64,000 nucleotides of DNA from Leptodactylus fallax (Eukaryota; Chordata; Amphibia; Anura; Leptodactylidae), in assembly GCA_947044405.1 (NCBI GenBank), contig CAMRHE010000332.1:434001-498000 (forward strand), in the 5' to 3' direction. The notes beneath the pieces were generated by a model that worked only from the letters and a program-made list of their open reading frames with translations, was not told where the DNA came from and made no database searches. Position numbers and translations under genes: made by a program. Shown piece by piece: positions 21,034 through 34,562 of this stretch; the first letter of the stretch is position 1, and every line of letters begins with the position of its first letter.

Positions 21034-21414
21034 GTAGATGGAGATAAGGTGACATGAAATCTTCCCTCTGCCCTGTAGAAGGGCTGTGAAGGTCTCGGGG
21101 TCAGTCTGGTTTTATCCCACAGTATTAGATGTTTCCTACTTGTGTAATGAGAAAGGTGGAGATGGCAGGATAAAGCTGACCATAGACATGACATGTTGTC
21201 TGGATCTTCTCACAGTTTTCTGGCTATGGAGGCTGCTGGTTGGAATAAGGAGCCAACATGGTGGATTTATCCAGGAGACCTGCAGCTATTTGCTCAGATA
21301 ACTCCTGCTGTCAGTTTTGGTGGTCATGATAATGAATGATCTTTTCTTCTCCTATAAAACCTCCCACGTGACTTCTCCATCCGTCTGGTGACTTTTACAA
21401 TATTTCCTTCACAG

Positions 21415-21517
21415 CTTTTGTATGTGGGTGAAGATCTGAAGAATATTAATGCTCCGGAGACATATGTGAGGGGAGATGAGGAGTGTAAGGAGGACATTCC
21501 TACAGGGAACCGCACAG
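21415..21517 (+). CDS. Zinc-finger gene B, exon 5
   Basis: A 103-nt exon after CTTCACAG. It encodes LLYVGEDLKNINAPETYV through KEDIPTGNRT, with donor CACAG/GTGAGG. Its upstream intron (21334-21414) keeps the uninterrupted target site of the gene A DIRS insertion. Similarity to gene C ends about 25 nt into the next intron. Confidence 0.85.
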
Positions 21518-23342
21518 GTGAGGAGTCACCACTAAATAGGGGCCTCTTCACATTATAGTTGGATATTCTTTTGTGATTTATTTGGTTTGTGTCCAATCAT
21601 TTGGTGTACTAAAAGCAAAACCCTTCTAGTCTGGTATAAAGATGTAAATGTATTTAGTTGTAATACAGTATGTGTTTTTACACCCACTATGTCACTTAAT
21701 ATGGAGTATTTATAAATGATAGTTTAATTCTTTTGGATACTTGACCATGTGTTTGGAGGTTGTACTTGTAATAAAAACTGGTCCTCTACAGTTAACCGTT
21801 TATGGATGCCAGGGGGGTTTGTACTTTAATGCTCGGTGACTTTTTTTTTGTATTTTCTTCGCCTTCCAAAATTCATAACTTCTTTATTTTTCTGTCGACT
21901 TAGCTTTGTGAGATATTATTCTTTGCATGGCAAGTTGTATTTTTTTTTTTTTGACAACGTACAATTGACATGACTTTGTCTAGGTGGTCATTACGATTAT
22001 GACGATACCGTATTTATATTGGTTTTATTATGTTTTACGGTGTTTACTAAAACATAATTTTTGAAAATGATTTTCCTGGGGTCGCCATATTCTGATGTCT
22101 ATAACTTTTTTAGGCCTCGGCCTATGCGTTGTTTTACAGTCACAGCAAAGTGGATGGGATTCTTGCGAATCCCATCCCCACTTTGCGGTAAAATACACAC
22201 AGCAGACAATTATATGTACGGAAACGCCGGCAGTGTCCCTATAGGTATAATTGAAGCAGAAAGTCCATAAAGGAAAACTCTGCAAAGTTTCTGTGCAAAG
22301 CGTTGCCACTGCATATTTTCCCACAGCGCATTTTTGCCGTCAGACGCCACGTGGGCCGTTAGCCTTACTGTTTAGTTGATGGAGCTATGTGAGGGCTCTT
22401 TAGTTGTATGGCAACTTGTAATTTTTATTGGTACTGATTTTTGGTATTTATGCCTTTTTAATCACTTTTTATTGCTATTTTTTGGGGGAAGCGAGGTGTC
22501 CAAAATACATTAATTTGCGCATTGTTGTATATATTTTTTTCATGACGTTTACCTTACGTAATGCTCTTTATGGATTGTGGGGATGCGCACATGTTTACTT
22601 TATTTTGTTTATGTTATGTATTTTTTTAAATTAAAAAGTAAGTTTTTGGAACTTTTCATTTTATTTTTTTCTTTCTTTTTAACTCTTTTAATGTAATTTT
22701 TTTTTCCTGTCCCACAATGGGACTTGAACCTGGAATCTGTTGCTCCCCAGTGCAATTTACTGCAATACATTGATAGGCAGCCAGGAGGCTGGGGGAGTTC
22801 TCTAAAAGAGTTCAAGAAAGGCCTGAAGTGTGATAATATTGCACATTGTAGTTATTATTACGTTTTTGGAATTATTCTGATTACCAGATTGGAGTCGGAA
22901 ATTAATTTTTCCCCTAAAATAAGAAAAACTGGCTTCTACCTTATGCGGTTTTTGCCTTCCTCTGGATCAACATGGCAGGATAATAGACTGAACCTCATAG
23001 ACAGATGTGTTTTTTAAGTCTTACAATTTAAGTTACAATTGTAAAGAAGTTGATTTATGACAAAATGGCTTCATTAAATGGAGAGAGTAGACTGAGAATG
23101 GTGTGACTGGAAAAAACAAAACACAAAAGTGGATCCTAGGGAAGGCTGTGAAGTCGGAGTCGTGGAGTCCAAACCGGGGCCAGTTTTGTGTGGAGTCAGA
23201 GTAGGAAAAAGTTACTTACTCTGATTTCAAAACAAATTGAATAATTATTTTAAATTATATTACACAATTATCGATATTGTGTAACTGGATTTATAGTATA
23301 AAATAATGTATCAAATAATAAAATCAGTTTTCTTCTTGGCAG
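21518..23342 (+). other. Gene B intron 5
   Basis: T-rich intron with a Harbinger-like MITE (22113-22364) and a GTCGGAGTCGTGGAGTC-type repeat near 23150-23225 that recurs near 54385-54455 in gene C. No gene is seen. Confidence 0.6.
22113..22364. mobile_element. 252-bp Harbinger-like MITE with TTA target duplication
   Basis: It lies between TTA (22110-22112) and TTA (22365-22367). The ends are GGCCTCGGCCTATGCG and CGCCACGTGGGCCGTTAGCC, imperfect inverted repeats. A perfect hairpin (GATGGGATTC/GAATCCCATC) lies inside. A related end GGCTAAGGCCCCATGTGGCG is found at 61844. The 3-bp TTA duplication suggests PIF/Harbinger. Confidence 0.65.
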
Positions 23343-24943
23343 AAGACTGTACCGGGAGCTCAGAGGGACATCTCATACCTACAGATTATAAAGCAGATGA
23401 TGGTGGTATCACACAAGATACATATGAAGAACATGTCATTATCCCAGATATACCCTCAGCCCTTCACAGCAAAGATCTATCATCTGATCCTTCTATACAG
23501 GTCCTATCTTCTGATCCATCATCTGATCCTTCTATACAGGTCCTATCTTCTGATCCATCATCTGATCCTTCTATACAGGTCCTATCTTCTGATCCATCAC
23601 AGACTGTGACGCAAGAACAAAGCCACAGAAAAGGTTTACAACAACGATTTCACACAGGAGCGAAGTCATTTCCATGCTCAGAATGTGGGAAATGTTTTGC
23701 ACAAAAATCAAAACTTACCCGCCATCAGAGGATTCACACAGGAGAAAAGCCATATTTATGTACAGAATGTGGGAAATGTTTTAATGTTAAATCAATTCTT
23801 GTTACACATCAGAGAACTCACACAGGGGAGAGGCCATTTTCATGTTCAGAATGTGGGAAACATTGTATCGATAAATCAACTCTCGCTAGGCACCAGAGAG
23901 TTCACACTGGGGAAAAGCCATATTTATGTTCAGAATGTGGAAAACGTTATAGCGATAAACAAACTCTTCTTAGACATCAGAGAATTCACACAGGAGAGAA
24001 TCTATTTTTGTGCCTAGGATGTGGAAAAAGCTTCAACCGGAAATCAGATTTTGTTATACATCAGAGAAGTCACACGGGTGAAAAACCGTTCTCATGTTCA
24101 GAATGTGGGAAAAGTTTTACAGACAAATCAAATCTTGTTAAACATGAGAAAAGTCACACAGGGGAGAAGCCATTTGTATGTTTAGAATGCAAGAAATGTT
24201 TCTATCAAAAAGCAGATCTTGTTAAACATCAAAGAATTCACACAGGGGAGAAGCCATATTCATGTTCAGAATGTGGGAAACATTGTAGAGATAAATCAAC
24301 TCTTGTTAGACATCAGAGAATTCACACAGGAGAGAAACCATTTCCATGTTCAGAATGTGGGAAATGTTTTAAACAGAAATCAGATCTTGTTACACATCAG
24401 AGAATTCACACAGGGGAGAAGCCATTTTCATGTTTACAATGTGAGAAGCGTTATAGTGTTAAATCAGATCTTGTTAGACATCAGAGAATTCACACAGGAG
24501 AGAATCTATTTTTGTGCCTGGCATGTGGAAAAAGCTTCAACCGGAAATCAGATTTTGTTATACATCAAAGAAGTCACACAGGTGAAAAACCATTTTCATG
24601 TTCAGAATGTGGGAAAAGTTTTACAGACAAATCAAATCTTCTTAAACATGAGAAATGTCACAAAGGGGAGAAGCCTTATTCATGTTCAGAATGTGGGACA
24701 CATTGTAGAGATAAATCGACTCTTGTTAGACATCAGAGAACTCACACAGGGGAGAAGCCATATCCATGCCCAGAATGCGGGAAAAGTTTTAAGCAGAAAT
24801 CTGATCTTGTTACACACCAGAGAAGTCACACAGGGGAGAAGCCATATTCATGTTTACAATGTGAGAAACGTTATCGTGTTAAATCCGATCTTGTTAGACA
24901 TCAGAGAATTCACACAAGAAATAAGCCAGTTTCATGCCAATAA
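23343..24943 (+). CDS. Zinc-finger gene B, terminal exon with 15 C2H2 fingers
   Basis: Starts after CTTGGCAG and completes the exon 5 codon (T, then EDCTGSSEGHL). The acidic spacer contains three tandem copies of a 39-nt unit encoding [13 protein letters not shown]; genes A and C have one. Fifteen C2H2 fingers with TGEKP-type linkers follow, then stop at 24943. Fingers 5, 6, 8, 9 and 10 reappear almost unchanged as fingers 11-15 (for example LFLCLGCGKSFNRKSDF and LFLCLACGKSFNRKSDF), so a block was duplicated and finger 7 lost. Several fingers have HC in place of the usual aromatic (CGKHCIDKS, CGKHCRDKS). The product would be a nuclear DNA-binding protein of unknown target. Confidence 0.93.
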
Positions 24944-25381
24944 TCTGGGAAGTCATTAAGCAGAACTTTAGTACTCCACCGCGACTTTATGCAAGATTAG
25001 ACCCAGATGAATGGGCCTCATCAGCAAGCTGCCTCGAGTCATGGACGCTGTAGATGAATCAGCCGTAGCAAGATTAAGCTGGCCTCTTATTCAATAAGAA
25101 GCAGAACAAGGGTGGAATCTGCCGCTAATTTTGGGGTAGACTCCACATCCATGGAATCAAAATCAGCGGCAGATTTCGCTGTGTGAACGGGCCCTTAAAG
25201 TCTTTAGTGGGAGGGCAGTAAGCAGAATGGCCAGCAGGAAGCAGAACACGCTGTCACTGTATTATTTGTCAAGAAAACAAAATTTAAAAAAATTAAATAT
25301 GTGATTTCTGTGATGTTTTTGAAGATGTGATGTGTAAGACAAACAATTATTACACTCAGGACCAAAAGAGAAAAAAAGAGT
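24944..25381 (+). other. Downstream of gene B
   Basis: Untranslated sequence without an obvious canonical polyadenylation signal close to the stop. A repeat-like stretch at 25040-25195 resembles frog dispersed DNA (AATCAGCGGCAGATTTCGC). No gene is seen. Confidence 0.4.
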
Positions 25382-25627
25382 AGCTAGGTGAAAACATCAG
25401 TTTGAAGATTTAATTCATTAAAAAGAACATAAATATAATATTTTTTCCTATGTTTTGGAATGATCCTGAAATATCATATGGTATGCACATGAGGCAATAA
25501 TATATAACTAAATCTCAAAAATGCTGATCGTCTCACCAGCAGGGACACAGTATCATTCCAATATATGCGAAAAATATTATTTTGACATGTTCTTTTTAAT
25601 GAATTATTAAATGTTTTGACCTAGTTG
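25382..25627. mobile_element. Foldback element, AT-rich
   Basis: The left arm AGCTAGGTGAAAACATC ... ATTCATTAAAAAGAAC pairs with the right arm GTTCTTTTTAATGAATTA ... TTTTGACCTAGTT. The overall size is about 246 bp. No clear target duplication is seen, so its class is unassigned. Confidence 0.55.
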
Positions 25628-25723
25628 AATATTTTTGAGGGGTTTTGTAGAGTAGAGTACTCTGTTATTTAGTGTATCGTGCGGTCTATCACTAGAGTAG
25701 GTGTTTTAGTATTCATAAGTGAA

Positions 25724-26021
25724 ATGAAGCTCCTAGGGAGAGTCTGTCACCAGACCCCAGCCTATCAACCCAGCCCCACGGAGAGATAGGTTAAGGTCAC
25801 CTGAATCGAACAGTGTTTTCCCCTTGTGAAATTAATTGGTGTTTCCATTGGCAACATCTTCGTTGCTCCAAAAAGCTCATTTGCATGTTGACAAAATCAC
25901 CAATATCTTGGCAACGGAGGCAGCGATTCACAAGAGGGAAACACTGTTAGATTCAGGTGACTCTCTGCGGTGCTGGGTTGATATGCTGGGTTCTGGTACA
26001 CACTCCCTTTAAGAGCTTCAT
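25724..26021. mobile_element. 298-bp foldback element
   Basis: The ends ATGAAGCTCCTAGGGAG and CTCCCTTTAAGAGCTTCAT are inverted. They continue into arms of at least 50 bp (CCAGACCCCAGCCTATCAACC and its inverse). The inside is also largely symmetric (TTGGCAACATCTTCG against its imperfect inverse). No coding capacity. Confidence 0.6.
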
Positions 26022-27119
26022 ATCATTGTTTCTCTCTACGGCTGGGTTCACATCTGTCCGACGGACACCCTGCTGACCCCAATATAGTCTATGGGGTCCG
26101 CGGGTAACCACTGTTTTAGCGGACAGGATCTCCATCATTCGGGTCTCTCGGCAGACCTGAACGACGACGAGCTTGGTGCAAGCACAGAATGAGGGACCTC
26201 TATCTATGTTCTACCTGTAATTGAATCTCAGATAAATTGGTGACAATAAAGTGAATATATAAAGATGATATTAATCTTTTAGGTTCTTTTATGTGTAATA
26301 TGTCTATCAATGGATACAATGAAATGGATGGACTTGTATCAAGGAACATTCAAAGCCTGACAAATGAAGAAAGTATAAAAACTGCCTGATACATCTGAGG
26401 TGATGTTTGTAGATGTTCACATGAGGGTACGGACCCTATTTGGAATAGATTCCCTTTCTTTACAAAAGATCGTATGTTGGAATGTAAGTATATACCCTAA
26501 CCCCTCGAATACAAGAATATAAAACCCCTTACTCTATTACCATAGTAAGATCAGCAATATGGGCAGTATGTTTAGATCATTTCCATATTTGTGCTCTTAA
26601 CTTATGGAAAAGCAGAAGTCAGAATAGAATAGAGGTTTGGGCTCTCCAGGGCAAACCACAATGCCCTGTTCATTGCTCCTGACCCAATGGTTTCCTCATA
26701 TAATGAGATTTCACCAAATGTTGCATCGCTCCATGACTTGTTTCCTCCAGACTAGCATGTTATGCCTGATGAAGGGTTCGTAACCGGAAACGTTGCATTC
26801 TGTGATTAGTTATACTAGAATTACATTGACATTCCTGATGTGATCCTTTATATGCTTATATGAAATAAATGAATACTACATCAACGAACAGAATCGCTTG
26901 GAGTCCTGTTCCATTTCTTCTTTCTTGGATTGTTACTTGGAGTTTGGTCAGTTCCCCTCAGGAACACGCCCCTGGTAGCCATATACAACACAAAGATTCC
27001 GGCAGGCAAAAAGCCTCTCAGAGGCTCTGTTTGGGTAGTGTATCTCTTGGTGAGACTGCTAGACGTGCTTCCATGATGCATTCGAAGACATTTTGCCCAG
27101 TTAACAGACTATAAGAGGG
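26022..27119 (+). other. Intergenic, repeat-like
   Basis: Mostly unrecognised. The stretch 26760-26900 contains CCTGATGAAGGGTTCGTAACC, CGGAAACGTTGC and a GAAATAAATGAAT end, a signature seen in dispersed vertebrate repeats. I cannot name the family. No gene. Confidence 0.35.
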
Positions 27120-27825
27120 AGCGCATCACTGGACTGCGAGAAGCAGTCTACCTGCCAGCTAGGAAGTTTTGTTAGGACAGGCTCCAGAAGGCCAACGCAC
27201 CACCAGTAGAGAGGATCTTATGATCTGCCAACAAGGATGTGCAGCTTCCACAGTTTACTTGTCAATCATCCAGACACAGGTGGCACCTTCATTACACACC
27301 CCTGTCTCTTCTCGGACCATTTCCAGGTGCTTAGCAGAAGGAAATTTGGCACCCATTACATATCCTGCCATTGGCAGTCAGCCACTGCCGTCTTTGTTTG
27401 CAGCGGTGTCACGTTTGGGAACTGATGATGGTCGGGTTTGAGTATAAAGGCCTTGTGGTGAGCGCTTCAATCCTGCCTTTGCTGAGGAATGACACACTGC
27501 CCCCTGCTGGTGTGATGATCTGGGGAGCCATCACATATGATAGTCGGTCACCCCTAGTAGTGATACGAGAGGCACTAACAGATCAGCGATATGTGCAGGA
27601 CCTCCTGTGGCCACACGTTTTGTCTCTCATGGCAGGGTGGACAACTGGCATTTTTCAGCAGGATAATGATCTGGATGTGGGACAGTGAGTGTACAGGGAG
27701 TCATGCACCACTCAGGGAATTGGGGGCCTACTGCTGTTCTGGGGCCCACTGGGATATTCACCTGCTCTCCATGGGCCAGTTCAAGCCTGGCAGTGTCATA
27801 AAATGATGTGAGCAAACTTGACAAG
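27120..27825 (+). pseudogene. Degraded Tc1/mariner transposase fragment
   Basis: Frame pieces read GVMIWGAITYDSRSPLVVI, then HVLSLMAGWTTGIFQQDND. This matches the Tc1-type block G-V-M-x-W-G-A-I and the second catalytic Asp box Q-Q-D-N. Several shifts and stops occur. The terminal repeats are not recognisable. Confidence 0.7.
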
Positions 27826-28296
27826 ATGTTATATTAGGGCTCGTTTTAACTTATTACAGCATGTGGCACAGAGGTTGGAGGAGTCTGCGGAACTTGACTA
27901 TGATCCTATCTTCCGCAATAAGACAATAGGTTTCTCTTAGGAAGACTGTTTGTTTCTAGGATAATTTTCTCATCTCAATGTTGATTAGCAGTTCAAATGG
28001 TGGTTTAGCTAATCCTATAAGCACGGTGATGAGATTCCAGGAAGTAAATAAATCCAACATTTTAGGATGTAATCTATCCGCTGCTCTAAAACACCGTCTG
28101 ATCCATCTGTTGTTATCAAGATCTGAATCAAAGAAAGAACTTAAAGCCAACACTTGCACTTTTAACCTGCTGGTCTTGAGCCCTTCGTCCAAAGCTGCTT
28201 GAAGAAAGTCCAGAATTCTGGCTATATTAGGATGTAATAGATCTATTGGGGAGTTACCATTCCATGAGGTAAAGGTTTTCCACACCTTTAAATATA

Positions 28297-29228
<932 letters not shown>

Positions 29229-29417
29229 TATAACTCTGGTGACTGGCTTACAGCTAGATAAGAGATCCTGGATTACTTTATCCGATAGTCCTGTAGCCCT
29301 CATCATGTTTTCCACAGTAACCATGCTGCCAGGTAAGTTGTAGAGGATCCAAATGAAAGATTGGACCTTGGTGAGGAAGACCTGGGTCTTCCAGAAGGAG
29401 GATGGGTTCCTCATTTA

Positions 29418-29625
29418 GGCTATGGTCCCATGTTGCGGAAACGCAGCTTTTTTTTGTTGCAGATTTTGTTGCGGTTTTTTGAGCCAAAGCCAACAATGGC
29501 TACAAAAGGAATGAGAAATATATAGGAAGTTCTTATACTTCTACCTTCTGCTCAATTCACTCCTGGCTTTAGCTCAAAAAACTGCAACAAAAAAAGCTGC
29601 TTTTCGGCAACGTGGGGCTGTAGCC
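29418..29625. mobile_element. 208-bp Harbinger-like MITE with TTA target duplication
   Basis: GGCTATGGTCCCATGTTGCGG and its inverse CGGCAACGTGGGGCTGTAGCC form the ends, with TTA on each side. The inner arms CAAAAAACTGCAACAAAAAA also pair. It lies within the DIRS coding region and is therefore younger than that element. Confidence 0.75.
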
Positions 29626-31771
29626 TTAGATGGTTCAAGAGGCATAATTAATGCCTCTTTGGCCAATATGGAGCTATCAGAATGAAGGTGACCTGATCTC
29701 ATCACTTTTTGTAGGACTTTTGGAAGTAGGGGAATTGGTGGGAACGCATAGGCTAATTGGGAGTCATGCTGTGGGCTAGTACATCCATTCCAATAGCTGA
29801 ATCCCTTTGGTTTGGAGAATAGAATCTTTGTGGTTCTTTTGTGATGCATATAGGTCTACCTGAGGAATAATCCACTTTAGAATAATCTACTAGAAGACCT
29901 GATCGGAAAGGCACCATTCTCCCAGATCCAAATCTATCCTGCTCCGGAAGTCCACCTGAATGTTGATTGAACCTTTTAGGTAAATTGCTGAGAGCAGAGA
30001 GAGAGTAGATTTCTTTCCACCTAGGAAATTATTTTTTACAAGTGGGATTGAAGTTTTTTGTATTGAGTGCCTCCCTGATGGTAAAGATGAGCTGCTCAAG
30101 TGTTTGAATAAACTTTAACACTTGAGCCCTGAGTTAAGTATTCTGATGCCTTCAAGACTTTCCATACTGCAAAGAGTTCCCTGAAATTTGAAGATTCCTG
30201 ACTCAAACTCGGAGACCATCTCCCTTAAAAGGACTGGTCCTCTATAAATGCTCCCCATCCTCGTGCTGCTAGCATCTGTCATTAGGGAGAGAGATGGTGA
30301 TGGATTCCAATGAACCCCCTTTTTGAATTCTTCAGGGGTGTCCACCAATTTAGAGAGGACTTCACCCAAGGAACAGCCTGAATACATACACTCATTGACC
30401 CTAATACGAACATTGCGCATCTTAATGTTACTCATCTTTGTTTCTGGAAGGATGTTATCTTCTGAATAGGAGCCTGTATCTTTTCATCTAGAATACAAGA
30501 CATCTGTTGTCTGGAGTCTTACAAAATGCCCAGGAATACTTTCTTTGTGGATGGATATAAATCTGACTTCTCCAGATTTATAATCCGGCCTAAATTCTGA
30601 AGTATTGAGCACATCTTTTCTTTATGTGACTGAAGAAGAACTTGGTTTTTCACTATAATCAAGAGATCGTCCAGGTAGATCATTATGTGCTATCTCCTGG
30701 TGGTGACTTCTGTCCTAAAAAGATCCATGGTGCAGACCTGCCGCCAAAGAAGAGGGAGGTAAACTGGTAATGGTGCATCTTCTAATCTTGAACTATTGTA
30801 AATTTTAGGAATTTTTGATATACTGGATAAATGGGAATGTGATAACAAGTGTCCTTCAGGTCCATCGTTACCATCAGGAAGTTTTCTCCAATCAGCAGAT
30901 TTGTTGTTTTTATTGATTCCATTGAATCAGTGATATCTGACAAACTTGTTCATTGGTTTCAGGTTTATAATTGTTCTGTATGTACTATTTGTTTTTTTAA
31001 CTAATAACAGGTTTGAATAAAATCCTCGGTTCTCCTCTGCTCTTAGAACTGGGATTACCATCTTGAGATCTAGTAGTTTGTCCACACTTGTTAGAATCTC
31101 CTGATGAAGGAATGGACCCAGGACGCTTGTTACTGTGAACCTGAAAGGGGGATAAGAGGTGAACTCTATCTTGTGACCCTGGTGAATAGTTTTCTAAATC
31201 CTATCTTTGCCTCCTTAGGGTAGCTCCATCTACCCGACTTCCTTTTCCTTTGTATTCCTGGATTTGAAATCGAGAGGAACCAATTGAAGACTTTTTTACC
31301 GGCCTGTTTTTTACCTGTGGCCTTTTCAAGAATTTTTCGAGAGTAGGCCCAAAGACATGATTACCTACAAATGGTATAACACATAGCTTTGTTTTTGATG
31401 TAGTGTCTCCTGACCGCATTTTTAGCCAGAGGGCTCTCCTAGCACAGTTAGAAAGAGCGGCACTACGAGCTGCTACACACACTGACTCTGCCGATGCACC
31501 AACCTGGAACCCAGTGGTGTTAAGGAGTTCCTTCAGACAGTTGAGACACCGACTGGTTGATCCAATGATAAAGGGAGTGTGCAGCACAAGTAGAAGCAAT
31601 ATTTGCTTTAAGCAAAGTTGTAGAGGTTTCCATGATTTTTTTTCCAGGCCTTGTGATGTATAGGATCTTTGAGTTGTGAGAAGTCATCAAAGGGTACATT
31701 AATCTTCTTACCCATTCTGTCCACTTGTACATCCACCTTTGGTGGTTCTTCCAACCCTATAATAAACTCAG

Positions 31772-32539
31772 TGTTACGAGCAAACACAGTTGTGAACTTC
31801 GGGCTGACTAGATAGTTCCAAAAACAGGAACAGCGGAGCGGATAAATAACGGCCCCGAGCACACAGCGCCCCTTCCACAGGACCAAGTCTGGCCACCGGA
31901 CGTCTTCACCAGGGATGGACTTGGCAGATTCCTTCAGCCAGAGTTAGCAACAAGTGTGAGAGCACAGTGCGCTCGGTGCACCACAAGTATCAGCAAACCC
32001 AGAAGATAGGTAACTCACCAGACCAGACCTGGAGCTGAAAGAAGGCCAGAAGATGCCAGCAGAAGCAAAGGAGCAGGAGCAGGTTCCAGACAAGATGGGA
32101 GGGATGGTCACGTGGTCATCAGTCCGGTCAGCAATAAGAGGTCAGCGTGATGCAGGAGAGTCAGGCAGGAGAATGGTCAACAATCTGGTTTTTGGCAACG
32201 TGATGTCTGCACAGTACAGAACAGGATCAATAGAGAGGATTCTAGAAGGCAAGTAGGGGAGAGAAGAACAGGAGCAGAATTGGCAGACAGAAGCGAGTCG
32301 AGTAACAGAGCCAAGAGGTCAGACACAGAAGATATCAACAGGTACGAGGTAAACGCTTACCTCCACTGAACTGAATAGCCAGCGGTGCACGAGAAGCAGA
32401 AGTGCGCTAATAAAGGTTCGGGATAAGACACACAGACAGCGCTTAAAGGAACAGACCCACACATAACTCCAGCACGTGCTAAGAGTAGACTGGCAACCTC
32501 ACCGTCGCGACTGCAGAGGTCCCAGATCTACTCCTAACA
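31772..32539. mobile_element. 768-bp solo LTR inside the old DIRS gag
   Basis: Begins TGTTACGAGC and ends CTCCTAACA, flanked by CTCAG on both sides (31767-31771 and 32540-32544). The DIRS gag frame continues on either side once it is ignored. TG...CA ends with a 5-bp duplication and no coding sequence indicate a solo LTR left by recombination between two LTRs. It does not match either of the other two LTR families in the window. Confidence 0.8.
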
Positions 32540-32637
32540 CTCAGAGTCAAAAGGAAACTTCTCCCTCATCTCTGCAGTCATAGAGAGCTTCTTTTCTGGA
32601 TCCTCCCATTCTATTAACTTCTTAATGTTGTCATGTA

Positions 32638-34198
32638 CAGTGCCTTGTAAAAGTATTCATACCCCTGGAACTTTTTCACATTTTGTCACCTTACATCCAA
32701 AAACTTAAATTTGAGACTTTAAGTGACAGACCAACACAAGGTATGAAATAATTGTGAAGTGGAAGGAAAATGATGCAAGGTTATCAAAATTGTAATAAAA
32801 AACAAATCTGAAAAGTGTGACGTGCAAAAGTCTTCAGCCCCCATAGCAATACTTTGTAGAGCCGCCTTTCGCTGCAAGTCTTTTGAGCTCTGTCTCTACC
32901 AGCTTTGCACATCTAGAGATGAGATTTCTGCCCCTTCTTCTTCTTCTTTGCAGCCAGATTGGTTGCAGCGTCTGTGAACAGTAATTTTCATGTCTTGCCA
33001 CAGATGCTCAATGGGATTTAGGTCTGGACTGTGACTGGGCCATTCTAACACCGGAATATTCTGTCATCTAAACCATCCCCTGGAGCTCGGGCTGTAGGTT
33101 TAGGGTCATTGTCTTGCTGGAATCTCCTTCCTAGTCTCAAGTCTTTTGCAGTCTCCAACAGGTTTTCTTCCAGGATTGGCCTGTATTTAGCTCCCTCCAT
33201 CTTCCCATCACCTCTGAGCAGCTTCCCTGTCCCCCCAGCATGATGCTGCCCCCTATGTGTCACAGTGTGGATTACGGGGTGTTCAGGGGGATGGACAGGG
33301 TTACATTTCCGCCACACATAGAGCTTTGCATTTAGGCCAAAAAGTTAAACTTTGGTCACCTCTGAGCAGAGCACCTTCTTCCACATGTTTGCTGTGTCCT
33401 CTATATGGCTTGTGGCAAACTGCACTTCTTATGTCTTTCTTACAACAATGGTTTTCTTCTTGCCGCTCTTCCATAAAGATTGCCAGATTTGTGGAGTGCG
33501 CAGTGACTTCTAGTTGTCCTGAGGACAGATTCTCCCTGTACCTGAGCTGTGGATTTCTGCAGCTCCTCCACAGTGACCCTGGGCCTCTTGGCTGCTTCTC
33601 TGACCAGCGCTCTCCTTGCTCAGTGATCTGTTAGTTTAGGTGGACGGCCATGTCTTGGTAGGTTTGCAGTTGTAGAATACTTTTTCCATTTTTGGCTGAT
33701 GGATTGAATAGTACTCTTTGGGATGCTCAAAGCTTGGGATATGTTTTTATAACCTAACCCTGCTTTAAACTTCTCCACAACTTTATCTCAGACCTGTCTG
33801 ATGAGTTCCTTGGTCTTCATGATGCTGTTTGTTCACTAGTGTTCTCTAACAAACCACTGAGGCCTGCACAGAACAGGTGGATTTATACTGAGACTATATT
33901 ACACACAGCCGGACTCTATTAACACATTAAGTGACTTCTGAAGGCAATTGTGTGCACTGGATTCTATTTAGGGGTATCAGAGTACAGGGGGAAGAATATT
34001 TTTGCATGTCACACTGTTCAGATTTTTATTTGATTAAAATTTTTAAAACCTTGTATCATTTTCCTTTCACTTCACAATTATCTGATACTTTGTGTTGGTT
34101 ATCACTGGAAATGTCAATAAAATACATTTAAGTTTGTGGTTGTAAGGTGACAAAATGTGAAAATGTTCCAGGGGTATGAATACTTTTGCAAGCCACTG
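32638..34198 (-). mobile_element. 1.56-kb Tc1 element with dead transposase
   Basis: The termini CAGTGCCTTGTAAAAGTATT and the inverse of CAGTGGCTTGCAAAAGTATT are followed by long imperfect inverted repeats (32638-32830 and 34010-34198). The left flank ends in TA. Minus-strand transposase remains include [20 protein letters not shown] (33045-33317) and a helix-turn-helix part near 33640-33800, with many stops. Confidence 0.85.
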
Positions 34199-34202
34199 TG
34201 TG

Positions 34203-34237
<35 letters not shown>

Positions 34238-34256
34238 TGTATATATATATATATAT
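34199..34256. repeat. TA/TG microsatellite
   Basis: A run of TATATA units with one CTG interruption between two Tc1-derived pieces. Confidence 0.9.
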
Positions 34257-34530
34257 CCTTCCCAGTCTCAAGTCTTATACAGCCTCCAGCAGGTCTTCTT
34301 CCAGGATTGGCCTGTATTTAGCTCCATCCATCTTCCCATCACCTCTGAGCAGGTTCCCTGTCCCCCAGCATGATGCTGCCCCCCATGTGTCACAGTGGGG
34401 ATGACGGGGTGTTCAGGGGGATGAGCAGGGTTACTTTTCCGCCACACATAGCACTTTGTATTTAGGCCAAAAAGTCAAACTTTGGGCTCCTCTGAGCAGA
34501 GCACCTTCTTCCACATGTTTGCTGTGTCCG
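34257..34530 (-). mobile_element. Tc1 fragment, duplicate of 33117-33400
   Basis: Shares CCAGGATTGGCCTGTATTTAG, CATCTTCCCATCACCTCTGA and later blocks with the preceding Tc1 element in the same orientation. It has no termini and stops abruptly at the next TA microsatellite. It could be a second Tc1 copy trimmed by slippage, or a local duplication. Confidence 0.75.
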
Positions 34531-34562
34531 TATATATATATTTATATATATATATATATATA

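Noticed and set aside
24219..24959. 246-codon frame of repeated NVGN/IREFTQ units
   Set aside because: It is the second frame of the C2H2 array, as are similar frames at 23685 and 57750-58604.
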